DNA of 64,000 nt from Conoideocrella luteorostrata (lineage: Eukaryota > Ascomycota > Sordariomycetes > Hypocreales > Clavicipitaceae), in NCBI GenBank assembly GCA_032433595.1, contig JASWJB010000203.1:1-64000 (forward strand), read 5' to 3'. Under the pieces are notes generated by a model. The model made no database searches. It was not told the DNA's origin and worked only from the letters and a program-made list of their open reading frames with translations. Every line of letters begins with the position of its first letter. Positions within the stretch are counted from its first letter, which is position 1. The translations under genes were made by a program, and so were the position numbers. Of this stretch, positions 1 to 16,148 are shown in pieces.

Positions 1-18
1 CCCCCCCCCCCCCCCCCC
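1..18. repeat. Poly(C) run at window start
   Basis: An uninterrupted run of 18 C opens the window. It may be a real homopolymer or an assembly or contig-edge artefact. No gene is associated with it; the FAS1 gene ends at 83. Confidence 0.9.
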
Positions 19-82
19 ACCATATCGTTGAGGACCCATTCATGGAATTTATCGCTATTCAGCATCAGCCCAAAAGACACGA

Positions 83-1336
83 TCAAAAGAAGAACAACCC
101 TGACAACCCATGAAGGAGACCAATGACTGTGAAGACGAGACAGAATGTTTTGGTAATAGCGCTGCCCGAGGTTGTGACTGGCTGAGGCGTGAGAGGCTGT
201 ATCGAAAACGATGCACGAGTTCAGATTATTAGCCCAACCGTATCTTTCAAACCTTATTGTAACATTATAGCTTGATAATAGAAAGAGAGGGGTAACATAT
301 AAACACACCTGGTCAATGATATGAGCGACGCCACTGTCGAGAATGATGTTCGGCTGTGTGATGAGAGCACCGTTGACGTAGTATCTACACTTATCGGCCC
401 TGATCGTAAGGGACAGGCCTGACCGCGTGTTCAATACGGCCCCATCCTTCAAGTCGGGAAGGTAGCCCACAAAATCTGACACGATGTGGTCAGATACCAG
501 CTTTGGGTCGGTCAAGGCGGGCTGGCCGGCGGTTGTAGAGAGCGCGGCGTTGGAGGGCAAGAAGAGGGTCACAGAGTGTAGCTTGTCCATCTGGTTGGTT
601 AAGTTGCTGTTCGCGGTCCAGTTGGCGAATGAGGTCTGCCCAGTAGCCACACATGTGTCGGAAAGCGACTGTGGGGGGCTGAAGTAGCTGTTGCGAAGCC
701 AATTCTTGTCAGATATTGGCCGTGGCGCATTGAAGACAAAGGTTACAAAGAGCTAACAAACCTGTCCGTAATGTGGATCACACCCCTGTCAAACTTAATG
801 TCTCCCTTGATGACATTCGTGATCTTTCCTAATCCAGAAGAGAGCCTCAACAAAGATTGCATTGTGACCCGTTTTGATTGCCGTCCCTGGATCCAAGCGC
901 CCGAGTCCCATCTCCTGGTGAGACCAGTCACGTTGGGTGGCCTCGTGTCGCTGACAACCACTTGTGAAGCACCTCCCAGCTTCAGCTCGGATTTGAAGGT
1001 GCGGAAAACACGACCTGGGATGGTCGCGCTCTGTGCCTCTAATGCAGCACGCTGTTCAGATCCTTGAGATTTTAAATCTCGCTGTTGTTGCAGACTTTCG
1101 TCTCGCTCTTGCAGCTCTAGGGCGGTTAAAAATTTGTCAGAGGGGGCAAAGACAGTCTTGACCTTGGTCAGAAACAGATTCAGCGTATCTGGGTCAGATT
1201 CAAGGCTGGCCGCGAACTTGGAGGCTCCCTCCCGCCTAAGAGTGGTCAAGAGATCAGATGAAGAAGATTGGCACGCCGATTGAGTGGCCATGCTCGTTAA
1301 GAGCAGGATACTACTACTCAACGACCACGCACGCAT
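83..1336 (-). CDS. FAS1 (fasciclin) domain surface protein, 3 exons
   Basis: The model is complement(83..196, 309..687, 762..1336), giving 355 aa. Introns at 197-308 and 688-761 have GT..AG ends and the spliced length is a multiple of three. The start chosen is the ATG at 1336, because it opens a classic signal peptide (MRAWSLSSSILLL...); the same frame stays open further upstream without one. Two fasciclin modules are visible. The first has a TVFAPSDKFL motif and ends GVIHITD. The second has TLFLPSNAAL and ends SGVAHIIDQ. A short Ser/Thr linker is followed by a hydrophobic C-terminus (FCLVFTVIGLLHG), which suggests a GPI anchor or a tail anchor. FAS1 proteins mediate adhesion at the cell surface or wall, and that is the likely role here. 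Divergence between the two modules is normal for the family. Confidence 0.87.
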
Positions 1337-3288
1337 CTTGCCCTTCGTGATAAAGAGCCTGGAGTTTAATTTAGCCTGCTGGAAACTGAATATCAAGTGT
1401 TTTGCCGCTGCAAAGTGAGGGAAAGCTAAGGGTATTTCCCAAAACAGTTGTTGAGGATACGGTGAGGAAGACTGGTTGTCAAAAGCTGTCAGATTGTTTG
1501 AGCGGTGCGTATTTTTATATCCGCGGATGTAATAGGATTGTGATGAAGAAGTAGTGAATTCGGACATCCTCCACGGGATGAGAGACTGTGGATCTCACAC
1601 TTGGACAGGTTTGGCTTGATTTCTCTATCAGACTGGGCTGGCATGCATCCCTAGCTTGTGCCACTGGAAGATGGGTTACCTTTTCCGGCCAGACCCTTGT
1701 TTGGAGGCTTTCCCCCGCAAGTTCAAATTGAGGCGCATGGATTATGGTGCGGATCCAGACTCTGGGACGGCGTTCTTTTCACCCAGAAGGGTAATACATA
1801 CTGTGCAATGCGCATATAAAGCATGAAACCCGGCCCTGTTGGGCGCCAATAGTGACGTCGGCGTTGCCTGGGCGTCAAGCATCCACCATAGGCGAAGCTA
1901 CCTCTTGTTATTAGATGATGTGGAACTGGGTTTTGTACGGAGAGTCTCAGCTACATGCTTGAAGTGATGAGTGATCGGCCTCCGCATGCAGTCAGACACA
2001 AGTTAAATACATACTTATGCCGGCAGATAGTAGTACACACAATCAGCGGAGAGGAGATGATTTGTATTGGGTAGCGATGTAGCAAGCACGGTCGCTCAGA
2101 GATAGTGGACGACAGGAATGACGGTCCCAATTAACATGAGGACGCTGGCTAATGCGTAAAGAGGCTTGACAACACTCCGAGGGCCGAACGTTTAGGGAAG
2201 CATGGACTGAAAGGTAGGGACGGTGGCCAAAAGTTGAACAACGATCAGCAGTGAGCAAAGCAGAGTGGATGCGAACGAAGCCTATCCTAAAGGTGCGCTC
2301 TCGAGACAGCCCAGATAGTCCGCGACATGCCAAGGCAGACATTCACGCGAGCCGCATATAGTATAGTTCTGGCTCTTCATTCTTTCTGTGAGCCATTTCA
2401 AAAGCTGGAAGCACCCCTCACGTCGATGCGCGCCAAGCCGTGATTGTACACGCCTGAACCGCAGCTGAAAATTTCTTCTGCAGCCAACTTCACTTACATT
2501 ATAATCTGTCAACTGAGAAATGCTGCTCGAAATAGGACTGGTGGAGGCCATGTCTTACGCTAATGCACCCGGCGGAAGTTGGGCACGACTGAACCACAGC
2601 CGACTGTTCTTCCCCGGCCACCCAGCTCATATCATGCCATCCATCACTTGAGAAATGCTGCATGAAAAGAATATTGGTTGGAAGCGATCTATTACCCCGA
2701 TGCACCACCCGATCAAGATTGAACATGTCTGAACCTCAGCTGAATGTCCTTCTGCAGCCAGCCAGCCACCCACCCCCAACTTGTGTCACAGTGTGTCAGC
2801 GGAAGAAATGTTGCTTGAAAGAGTATTGGTTAGAAGATATCTCTCGCACCAATGTGCCCATTCAAGATTCAGCACGTCTGAGCTGCAGCTGACCATCCTT
2901 CTGCAGCCACTTATCTTATATTGCAACCTTATACTTAAGAAATGCTGCTAGGAAGAGTATTGATAAAAGATGCCTCTAAATTTGATGCCACCAGCCAAGA
3001 TTGAACACGTCTGAGATGCGGCTGACTACTCCTCTGCAGCCAACTAACTCATATCGCGGTCTATCACTTAAGAAATGCGGCTGGAAATAATATAGGCAGG
3101 GACATAAGATGGTCGCGGCACCAACAGAAGGAGCTACCTCGTAGACCTCAAGGAAAAATCAAGATAGAAGTCGCAGAACATACAGCCGTCGAAATAAGAA
3201 CCGATTCTTTCCTACTCTCTATCAGCTATTTTGCACTCCTCGCTACCATTTTGAAGCCCCAAGTTACTTTAAAAGTCGGAACGTCGCC
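1337..3288. other. Intergenic region, no gene seen
   Basis: No open frame here has a recognisable domain or plausible splice-linked exons. The right half (about 2460-3110) holds a degenerate tandem repeat, listed separately. The rest is presumably promoter for the FAS1 gene on the left and the membrane-protein gene on the right. Confidence 0.6.
2460..3110. repeat. Degenerate tandem repeat, about 133-154 bp unit
   Basis: About five diverged copies of one unit are visible. The word AGAAATGCTGCT (or a close variant) recurs near 2516, 2651, 2805, 2939 and 3072. Each is followed by an A/G-rich stretch containing GAATATTGGTT-like sequence, then CAAGATTGAACACGTCTGA and CTTCTGCAGCCA variants (the latter near 2479, 2752, 2902 and 3034). 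Spacing is roughly 133-154 bp. The array ends about 180 bp before the next start codon, so it lies in that gene's promoter. Confidence 0.75.
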
Positions 3289-4974
3289 ATGGTCGTCTCT
3301 GGCACCAAGCAATTACCAGAAACCTACCAGCTTTGGCGGTGGTTCAAGTTTCCGATGGAGAGCGGATCCAAAGACGCTATCGCCGTCCCTGCGACATTTG
3401 CAAGTCAGCTCACTGCTGCCTATGCCATCATGATGACCATGATACTGGGGAATTTCTGGACCATTGTCATTTGCGTCATAGTCTACTTCAACTGGCACAA
3501 GAGCACAAGGCTCAGACCCCATCCGTTGTTTCCAACCCTCTGGAACCAGAAAGCCGAGCTCTTCAGTTCAATCACCGAGACATTCAAGTACAGTCGAAGG
3601 TCGTGGTCGAACCGGGAGGACGCGAAAATACACAAGGACAACATTTGGCTCATCCCTTTACTGTTTCTCGTCTCCTCGGTGTGCGTTGGGCAGAAGTTTA
3701 TGGAAATTCTAGTCCCCCCTCTGCTTACCCTCGGTGCCGCAGCACCCGTTAATCCAGACGCCATATACTTTCCCCGTGGATACACCGAAGGAGAGTCATA
3801 CCAGGTCACTGCGACTCGTTCCATCTTGGAAACACCCTGGGCCCTTCGCGCGCTGGGTAGCGTGGATCTGGGGAACAAGGAACTCCGCGAGAAAGTAAGT
3901 GTCAGTGAAGCGCTTTCAAATGGGGTATGGGCCTCCGACAAACCAATTCAGCGCGTCAACTATGCGTATAAGGTCACTGGAGTAGACCTTGGTCTGCAAA
4001 GATATCCAACACTTCTACTCAGCGTAACTGGCTCGTGTGTTACTGAGTACGGATGGTTCAATGGCACCGATAGAGAAACCCCGGATCTGTTGATAGACCG
4101 TTATAATCGGTTTGGTAACGCTTCCGTGCCGGTTGACGTCTCGATTCTTGATGGCCGCGCGACGGTGGGCAGGTTCTTCTTAGGAAAGCTGGCTCTCGAA
4201 GGCACACTGAAGGACAGCAATGCCACGTGGTCGGCATTTGTTTCGTCAGTTCAGCGAAAGAGCTTTAGCTCAAGTTCCGATCCTTGGTATTTCACAGACA
4301 AGATCGCAACCGAAAAGACGGGGGCTGATTACATAGTCAAAGAGGAGCGACCGGCACTTTCATGCTGGCAAGATGATGTCTGGTCATACAACGGGCGTAT
4401 TAGCACGGTTGTAGGTCTGAACAGCAAGATGCTTCCTGGCCTCGAGTTATCAGTTGCTATGCAGGAAGCCCTGTCGCTCAACCTGAATGCCCCTATGATA
4501 CAGCAGATTGGCCAGTCACTCGGCCCTTCTTCGCTCAAGTCGGCAACATCAACTATAGGTCAGATATTCAGTGCCAAGGACAGTGGTTTCCAGAAGGACC
4601 TTGAGCGTCTAGTGCTGGCGTCTTATATAGCCACGACTAACATCCTCACGGATTCAACGCAGTATCCCGCCGGGGCAGAGAGAGAGCTGGAAAATCTCTC
4701 CAGGGGTGCAGATGGCAAGATAAAGGATGGCGTTGCTGACTTTATTGTCTTCAGCTCGGACGTCTCTGCCTTATCCATGGCGGTAGTCATAGCAATTCCG
4801 GTCTTGCTCATTGTCACCTGGTGGTTATCTTATTTCTTACTCCGCTGTACTCGATTTGGAATTGTTGAATCACTCAACTCGAATCACATGTTTCAGGTCT
4901 TGACAACAAAACATGATGAGGCAGACAAGCTCATTGACGGAAAGAGCCCTACGACAGCTTGGAGGCTGGATTAG
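3289..4974 (+). CDS. Hypothetical membrane protein (561 aa)
   Basis: A single-exon frame opens at GCCATGG, a good start context. There are strong hydrophobic segments at about residues 41-68 and 119-150, and a third near 493-518. The large central region between the second and third segments carries several N-x-S/T sites, so it probably faces outside the cell or a lumen. A hydrophilic tail of about 43 residues follows the last segment. I do not recognise a named domain. The architecture (two N-terminal membrane segments, a large loop, one C-terminal segment) is common among uncharacterised ascomycete proteins. No function is assigned. A degenerate tandem repeat lies just upstream. Confidence 0.8.
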   Translation: MVVSGTKQLPETYQLWRWFKFPMESGSKDAIAVPATFASQLTAAYAIMMTMILGNFWTIVICVIVYFNWHKSTRLRPHPLFPTLWNQKAELFSSITETFKYSRRSWSNREDAKIHKDNIWLIPLLFLVSSVCVGQKFMEILVPPLLTLGAAAPVNPDAIYFPRGYTEGESYQVTATRSILETPWALRALGSVDLGNKELREKVSVSEALSNGVWASDKPIQRVNYAYKVTGVDLGLQRYPTLLLSVTGSCVTEYGWFNGTDRETPDLLIDRYNRFGNASVPVDVSILDGRATVGRFFLGKLALEGTLKDSNATWSAFVSSVQRKSFSSSSDPWYFTDKIATEKTGADYIVKEERPALSCWQDDVWSYNGRISTVVGLNSKMLPGLELSVAMQEALSLNLNAPMIQQIGQSLGPSSLKSATSTIGQIFSAKDSGFQKDLERLVLASYIATTNILTDSTQYPAGAERELENLSRGADGKIKDGVADFIVFSSDVSALSMAVVIAIPVLLIVTWWLSYFLLRCTRFGIVESLNSNHMFQVLTTKHDEADKLIDGKSPTTAWRLD

Positions 4975-5793
4975 GAGTGAATGAGGGTTATATTTTGCCA
5001 GATAAATTGTACGGCGCCAAAGGTGAGAAAAATCAGCGGGGACCACTGTTACTTGGTGAAATTCGACGTGAATGCGTATTGTGTTCTTGGTGTATGCCAT
5101 AACACAACGGGAGACGCGTCGGCTAACAACTATACCAACAAATAGCTCTATCGTAATGAATTTTGTTTTTCATATTTCATTAATGCCGAAGACTTCTGTG
5201 GCTGGCTTTATCTGGATGGAAGAAGTATTTGGAGCGTTTCAATCATCTGACGGCCATGAGTAATCAGAGGCTGTGAAATTTGACTTTAAATTTCTGTTGA
5301 TGCTCCCATCACTGGCTCGATCTAATGGCCATGTTTCACGCCGCAAATGACCCCATCGCCGCCCGTTGTGGCGCCGAGAGCAGCCTCACTCTCCCCTCAT
5401 GGCCATAACGGTCTGTTAAATGTTATGACGTACAATAATTGCTACGCAATTAGAGCATGTTCTTTGTGTCTTGATACAGTCTTTCAATTCATGGTAACAC
5501 CAGTCCGGGAACTGGTATCGTCGTGTGGGCTGAGATATATCATATTTGTAAACGACGGCATGGGATTGTAAACCAATGACTGACTACGCCACCAACAAAG
5601 TTGTGTCGATACATAAGTATGAGCGTTAATGCATCCCGACGATGTGCAAGATGTCAACCACCGTTTGGATGTTGGCCGTGGCGGCGGTATTCCCGCTCGG
5701 AGGAATGGAATCTCACCAGTTATTGTCACTGACGGATGGTTCTTGGTTGGGTAAAAAAAGGCAAAATTCTCATTCTCATTCCCTATAGGCAGT
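4975..5793. other. Intergenic region between convergent genes
   Basis: This is the 3' flank of two convergent genes. I see no coding signal, RNA gene or repeat; the short frames present lack homology cues and codon structure. Confidence 0.6.
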
Positions 5794-10403
<4,610 letters not shown>

Positions 10404-12128
10404 ATGACTTCCTTCGAGAAAAAGCAGCCCGATGTGGATCATCATGATCACACATTCGACGCTGGCGCTGTGATACAGCTCACCGAGGATCTTGACGAGA
10501 AAAAGAGCTCGCCGTGGACTTTTTCCTTGTTTCGGCTGTACATTGTTTTGGCTTGCGCCTACCTGTGCGGCTGCGTGGTAGGTCTTCACAACCAGTGGTT
10601 GAAATACTGTTGACTGACATTGATTTGGCTTAAGAACGGTTATGATGGCTCCCTCATGGGCGGTCTCAACGGTATGCGCTCGTATCAACGATATTTTGGC
10701 ATGTAAGTGTGAACATGGCACGGAAGTGTTGGTCAAAGGTCCTGGATTACCTCTAACAAGTATGAAAGGGAACTGGCAGATTCGAGCACGGGCCTGGTAT
10801 TTGCCATGTACAACATCGGCTCCGTGGCTGCTGTTTTCTTCACGGGCCCTATCAACGATTACTTTGGTCGGCGCTGGGGCATGTTCACTGGCGCTCTGAT
10901 TATCATTATTGGAACCTGCGTCCAAGCCCCATCAATCAACCGTGCCCAGTTCCTTGGCGGTCGATTTATACTTGGTTTCGGTGTTAGCTTCTGCTGTGTT
11001 TCAGCACCGTGCTACGTCAGCGAGCTTGCTCACCCGAGATGGCGAGGAACGCTGACGGGGCTCTACAATTGTACTTGGTACATTGGTAGTATCATGGCCA
11101 GCTGGGTCGTCTACGGATGCAGCTACATCGACACAACCACGGCTTGGAGGATCCCCATCTGGTGTCAGATGATTACGTCCGGCATTGTCGTGATGGGTGT
11201 ATTCTGGCTTCCCGAGTCGCCACGTTGGCTCATGGCACAGGATCGTCATGCGGATGCCATCAAGGTGCTTGCTACATATCACGGCGAAGGCGATGAGAAA
11301 CATCCTCTGGTGCAGCTCCAAATGCAGGAAATGGCCAGCCAAATCGCTGCCGAAGCGTCGGACAAGAAGTGGTGGGACTACCATGAGCTGTGGAACACCC
11401 ATAGTGCTCGTCGACGACTTATCTGTGTCCTCGGGATGGCTGTTTTTGGCCAGATCAGCGGCAACAGCCTGAGCTCCTACTACATGCCAGCCATGCTGAA
11501 GAACGCTGGAATCACCGAGGAAAAGAAAACCCTCGCTCTCAACGGCATCAACCCCGTGCTCAGCTTTCTGGGCGCCATCCTCGGTGCCAGGATGACTGAT
11601 GTTATCGGGCGAAGACCTCTACTCCTCTACACTATTGTCTTCGCATCATGCTGCTTTGCCGTCATAACTGGCACGAGCAAGATGTCTTTGGACGATCCGT
11701 CCAACTCCTCTGCTGCGAACACCACTGTGGCGTTCATCTTCATTTTTGGTGTCGTCTTCTCCTTTGGTTGGACGCCATTGCAGGCCATGTATATCGCAGA
11801 GACTTTGCCCACGTCGACTCGAGCCAAGGGCAGTGCTATTGGCAACCTCGCCAGCGCAGCAGCGTCCACGGTCATTCAATATAGCAGTGGGCCTGCATTC
11901 GAAAAAATTGGTTATTATTTCTACTTGGTCTTTGTGTTCTGGGATCTCTTTGAGGCTGCCATTATTTATTTCTTCTTCCCCGAGACAAAGGATCGAACTC
12001 TCGAGGAGTTGGCCGAGGTGTTTGAAGCTCCTAACCCGGTGACGAAGAGTTTGGAAAAGCGAAGTGCGCAAACCGTGATGAATACATTGCACGTGGCGGA
12101 CGATACTAAGACCGAGCACAGTGTTTGA
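10404..12128 (+). CDS. MFS sugar transporter, lactose-permease type, 3 exons
   Basis: The model is join(10404..10577, 10635..10702, 10769..12128), giving 533 aa. Both introns have GT..AG ends and keep the frame. Sugar_tr signatures are visible. Exon 2 encodes [10 protein letters not shown] in the first membrane segment. FGRRWG lies between segments 2 and 3, PESPRWL follows segment 6, GRRPLL lies in the second half, and [11 protein letters not shown] follows the last segment. Length and motif order match 12-TM fungal hexose/lactose symporters. Substrate cannot be read from sequence alone. Divergent pairing with an intracellular GH2 beta-galactosidase argues for lactose or another beta-galactoside, as for Kluyveromyces Lac12 and Aspergillus LacpA. 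The cytoplasmic N-terminus is His/Asp-rich. Confidence 0.9.
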
Positions 12129-13663
12129 TTGGTTAGTCGGTCATTATGTGCTTGCGCGGGTGAGATTACATGGCGTTACGGAGAACTTGAGACAGGAGGA
12201 TTACTGGAGGCGGGGCGGGGTTGATGCGCAGTGCCTTGTAATTAGGAAAAAAAAACTCACTTGCTTTTACCTCCAAGCGTAAAACTTGACTATGGTAAGA
12301 GATGATTTTTTCGGCAGTTGAACTTAATGACTTGAATAGTAAATGCCGGGCTGCATATTAACCTTCAAATATGCTTGAAGTGTTTATGACGGTGGGTTTA
12401 TGGAGACATTTGTGGCGCCAAGGACACATTGACTGTTCTCCCATCGGCCTCCTGTGTCTGTCCTCTGTGGGGCGTCAATCTTGGCAGGATGAAGAGTTTT
12501 CGTCTGTGCTGTCCCTTGATATTTGTAGTATGCATGAAGAAGAGGAAGAAGATCAGTTCAAACACTGATTTCGGTATGGTAGACAGTCTTGATAGACTTG
12601 CACTCGCTTGGCTCACGTTATGTCGAGTTTCCGTACCTGGGGGTAAGTGAGTCGTGAGAGGACTGGACGGGGGCATGGGACATGAGAGGTGGTAACTAAA
12701 CACCGACCGACCCAATTGCCGCGCACAACTTCAATACTCCACACCGCACTGTATTGCATCATATGACAGTCCATGGCTTGCGGTAACACACTGGTTAGTT
12801 TGAGCTCGCCAGTAGCGAATGTAATCGTGGCTTGGGGGATCATCTTTAAGCTGAAAGATGCTGAAACAATCAACTGGATTAGTTGAGCATCAGATACGGA
12901 AGTACAAACGCAATGACTAGGCACTTTGATTGCCCCGGAATCGGTAGATGCAGAAACTCGAGAAATCAGTTGCGGCGTATGGGGCGGTCTCAGCCACTTT
13001 CCCTAGGAAGGCAGGTGCTAACTAACCCCCTCCTGCCTACGGACATTGCCACCACGCAGCCAGACTCAACTCAATACTGTCTGGACCAGGTCCAACCGTC
13101 CCATTCCCATGATCCCTGTGCCATCACGCGTTGTACAATACTTCCCAGCCAATTCCATGCCTTTATCCAGAGTCTTTGAAATGCCAACCTGAAAAATTCT
13201 TGACAATTGCATTCCCGCCGTGGCCTAAACGACTGAGTGGCCTGTTCGCCGCACTGGCTTACTGCAATTGGGCAAGACCAGCCTGCGGTGTGCCGTGTCG
13301 ACTCGGAGGACGTCCACGAGACGCATGCAGCGTAATATAAAGTGGCTTCTGCTTTCGATCAGTAAATAAACTGTTTGTAGTCCAGGCGGGCAAGGAAACC
13401 CATCGGCAGCAGCTGGTTTTGCCGGGCCGACCCAAGACAGATGTGTCTGCGAGTCTGCATTTGATGTAACCACGGCATTGCAGCCGCTACGGAACAGAGC
13501 CGGGTACCCTCATGCGCCCCGTATGGAGCGAGGCTCCTACGTTTGTCTGCCTTGAATTCACTCGTCCTGGCCCGCTTCGGATCGAACACCTCGCCAGGCC
13601 GCGTCGGGGCGACTATCGTTATCGGCAGCTCGACAGGGCCTGCTCACAGGCTCAAAGCTGTCC
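12129..13663. other. Intergenic region, promoter of the Zn2Cys6 regulator
   Basis: There is no recognisable gene. Reading frames are short and have no domain cues. The right side is the presumed promoter of the regulator that starts at 13664. Confidence 0.55.
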
Positions 13664-16148
13664 ATGATGGACATGCAGGAAGTGATATCGGCCGAGGCGG
13701 CAGCAAGTTCGGAACGATCGAGGAAGCGCCTGAGGACTTCCCACGCGGTAAGCAACTTACGAGGATGCGACTGGGGTTCTCCAATCCACTATTACGCACT
13801 CTCAAGAAAGGGTTGGTTTCTGATATCGTACCTTTTTTTAAACAACAGTGTGATGTTTGCCGTAGCCGCAAGATAAGGTATTCTATCTTCTGTTGAGGGA
13901 TCCAATGAAACATGCTGACCGAATGTGACGACAGATGTGACGGCAACGTCCCTTGTGCTACCTGTGTTGCGTCAGACCAGACATGCGCGTATGGCTCTGA
14001 AGCCAACTCGTAAGATTGCTTAAACGGGCGGCCATAATTGGATCGCCAATGCTACAGTTGAATCTTCGCTAACAGTGAGCGCCTAGGCGTGGAAAGACTG
14101 ACTTGGTGCTTGATGGAGTCTTGCGTATTGAAAGAGCTCTATGTGAGATACACTCTACTCTTGTAAGGGATCGATTAGGACTAGCACCTGGATCATATGC
14201 TGAATAAATGATAGGCACAGCATAGAAATGGGAATGGATCTCTCAAAGTCCATCCCGTACCTGCCACCTCTCCTGCCGCCGTCCCGGCGTCAACCAGCCC
14301 TTACGTCGACTCATCTCCAGTCACGGATGCCGGATCTGCTCGTACGTCTCATCCCAATTCTAGGACACCAAATAGTGGACATGATAAAGGGCAGGACAAA
14401 GGCAACAGTTTCGAGAACGCAGTTATCGATTCCATGCATACTTCCACTACTGAATCGGTTCTATCATGGCCTCACTTTGATGTTTTCCCCTCGTTGCGCA
14501 ACGACTATGTTACCATCTTTCATTTAGAGCAGTCGCGCTTCTCATTACCAATCAAACAATCAACAGTCTATCCATATGTTACGCCAGAGGACGTCAATGC
14601 TGTTCTTGAGTCTTTTGAGCTCAATGTTAACTTTTGGTATCCAACCATGTCTCAGCGTCAGGTTGGGCAGACACGAACAATGCTTAACTCTGGAGTGACC
14701 CTTGACGACAGCCTTGATGCGTGCCTGGCCTTGCTGACTATGGCCCTCGGATGCGCCAGCCAGGTCACCACCGAAATGGAAAACGCGAGCGATATATCAG
14801 ATGAAGAGGTTAGGCGGAGAGCGTCAAGACGGCAAATGGGCGATGTTTACTTTGATGCGGCGCTGAAAAAAGCCTATGTAGCTCATCTTGGCGTGACTTC
14901 ATTATCAGCGCAATGTCTCTTCTTTGTTGGGTAAAACGCCGCCTCCGATTGACTGGATCAAACTTATGCGTAACGTTACTGACATCAAGAAATAGGTTGT
15001 ACTTCGCCTTTCTCGCGAGACCCCTTCAAGCCTGGGAGTATATTGGTGCCACGGCGGCAAAATGCATGCTGCTTTTGTCATATCCACCCGACCACTCATC
15101 TCACGAGGATAGAGAGCGCACGAGAAGGATATTTTGGTCTTGTTATATACTTGAAAGGTAAGATAGCCAGGCCTGGCGACTCCAATTTCCAAGAAGAAAA
15201 ACCCAAGAAGAAAGAAGGCTAATAATAATCCTTGAAAGTGACTACATTGCTGAACTGTCTGCGAACCCAGTTTCTGGCATCTCTCGGATAGAGTCTTCCG
15301 TCCCCTTACCGGCGTTCTACAATACCCACGCTGCTGTTCCGGATGAAGAGCAATCTGCGCTTTATTTTCTCGCCTGCATTAGTATGAGAAGACTTCTCAA
15401 TCGCGTGCACCAACTCCTTTACGCGCATGATACCGGGGCTGCACTCGATACGGCTCGCTTTCCACTCATAGTGGCAGAGCTTCAGCATCAGCTCGATGAA
15501 TGGCGCAATTGTCTGCCACCGACATTCGCATTCACAGTGGACACGCAACCAGCAGCCAATGCGGCCAGCGGTTTCCTAAGACAGAGATACTTGGCCTGCA
15601 GAAGTGTCATCTATCGACCTTATCTAATGTGGCTTCTCAGTGGGAGTCGAGGAGATTTCGACGATTTGAGCCAGGATGCTGGAAGTAATTGCAAAGAATG
15701 TCTGGATGCATGTCTGATGCACATTCTCAACCTTCGAGGGTTTTCGCAGACGGTTCTTGTCGATTCGTGGATCTGTTCACTTTCGTGGGTGTCTTGTCTC
15801 TTTCATCTTCAAGTGCTAATTGATGGTGAGATACTAACGGGTAGTAGCATGGCTTGCGCAATGCTAGTTCTGTTGGCTGCATGCCGCGTCCCGCATTTAC
15901 GGAGCTTTATTGACCAGGATGTCATACTAGCCGGTGATCATCTTAAACAGCTCTTAGGGGGGTGGCAACGAATTGTGGGAGGCCCGATAAGCCCTAGTGT
16001 TGAGCAGAGCATTCGAATCATTCAGGAAGCGGATAAGTTTATCCAAGAGGCGTGTCAGCCGAGCCCAAGACGGGGCTTTTCATTGCCGGAAAAACATACT
16101 GCGTCTCCTACTAGTCATGATTGTGGCGGCTATTCTCGCGGATGGTGA
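13664..16148 (+). CDS. Zn2Cys6 transcription factor with fungal_trans domain, 7 exons
   Basis: The model is join(13664..13747, 13849..13877, 13935..14009, 14087..14162, 14221..14930, 14996..15157, 15239..16148), giving 681 aa. All six introns are GT..AG and in phase. The zinc cluster has the exact spacing CX2CX6CX5CX2CX6C (Cys 29, 32, 39, 45, 48, 55), preceded by a basic stretch SRKRLR. A linker helix (LVLDGVLRIERAL) and a Ser/Pro-rich spacer follow. The fungal-specific regulator domain has TRRIFWSCY, SDYIAELSANP and a LYFLACI helix. The exon-4 acceptor TAG|GC was chosen because it restores the linker frame. It is the third gene in the block after the permease, so it could regulate lactose use, but that is inference. 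Exons 2 and 4 are very short. Confidence 0.87.

Noticed and set aside
14071..14086. Alternative exon-4 acceptor (CTAACAG) in the Zn2Cys6 gene
   Set aside because: It gives a frame without the linker helix and leads out of phase with exon 5. TAG|GC at 14087 restores both.
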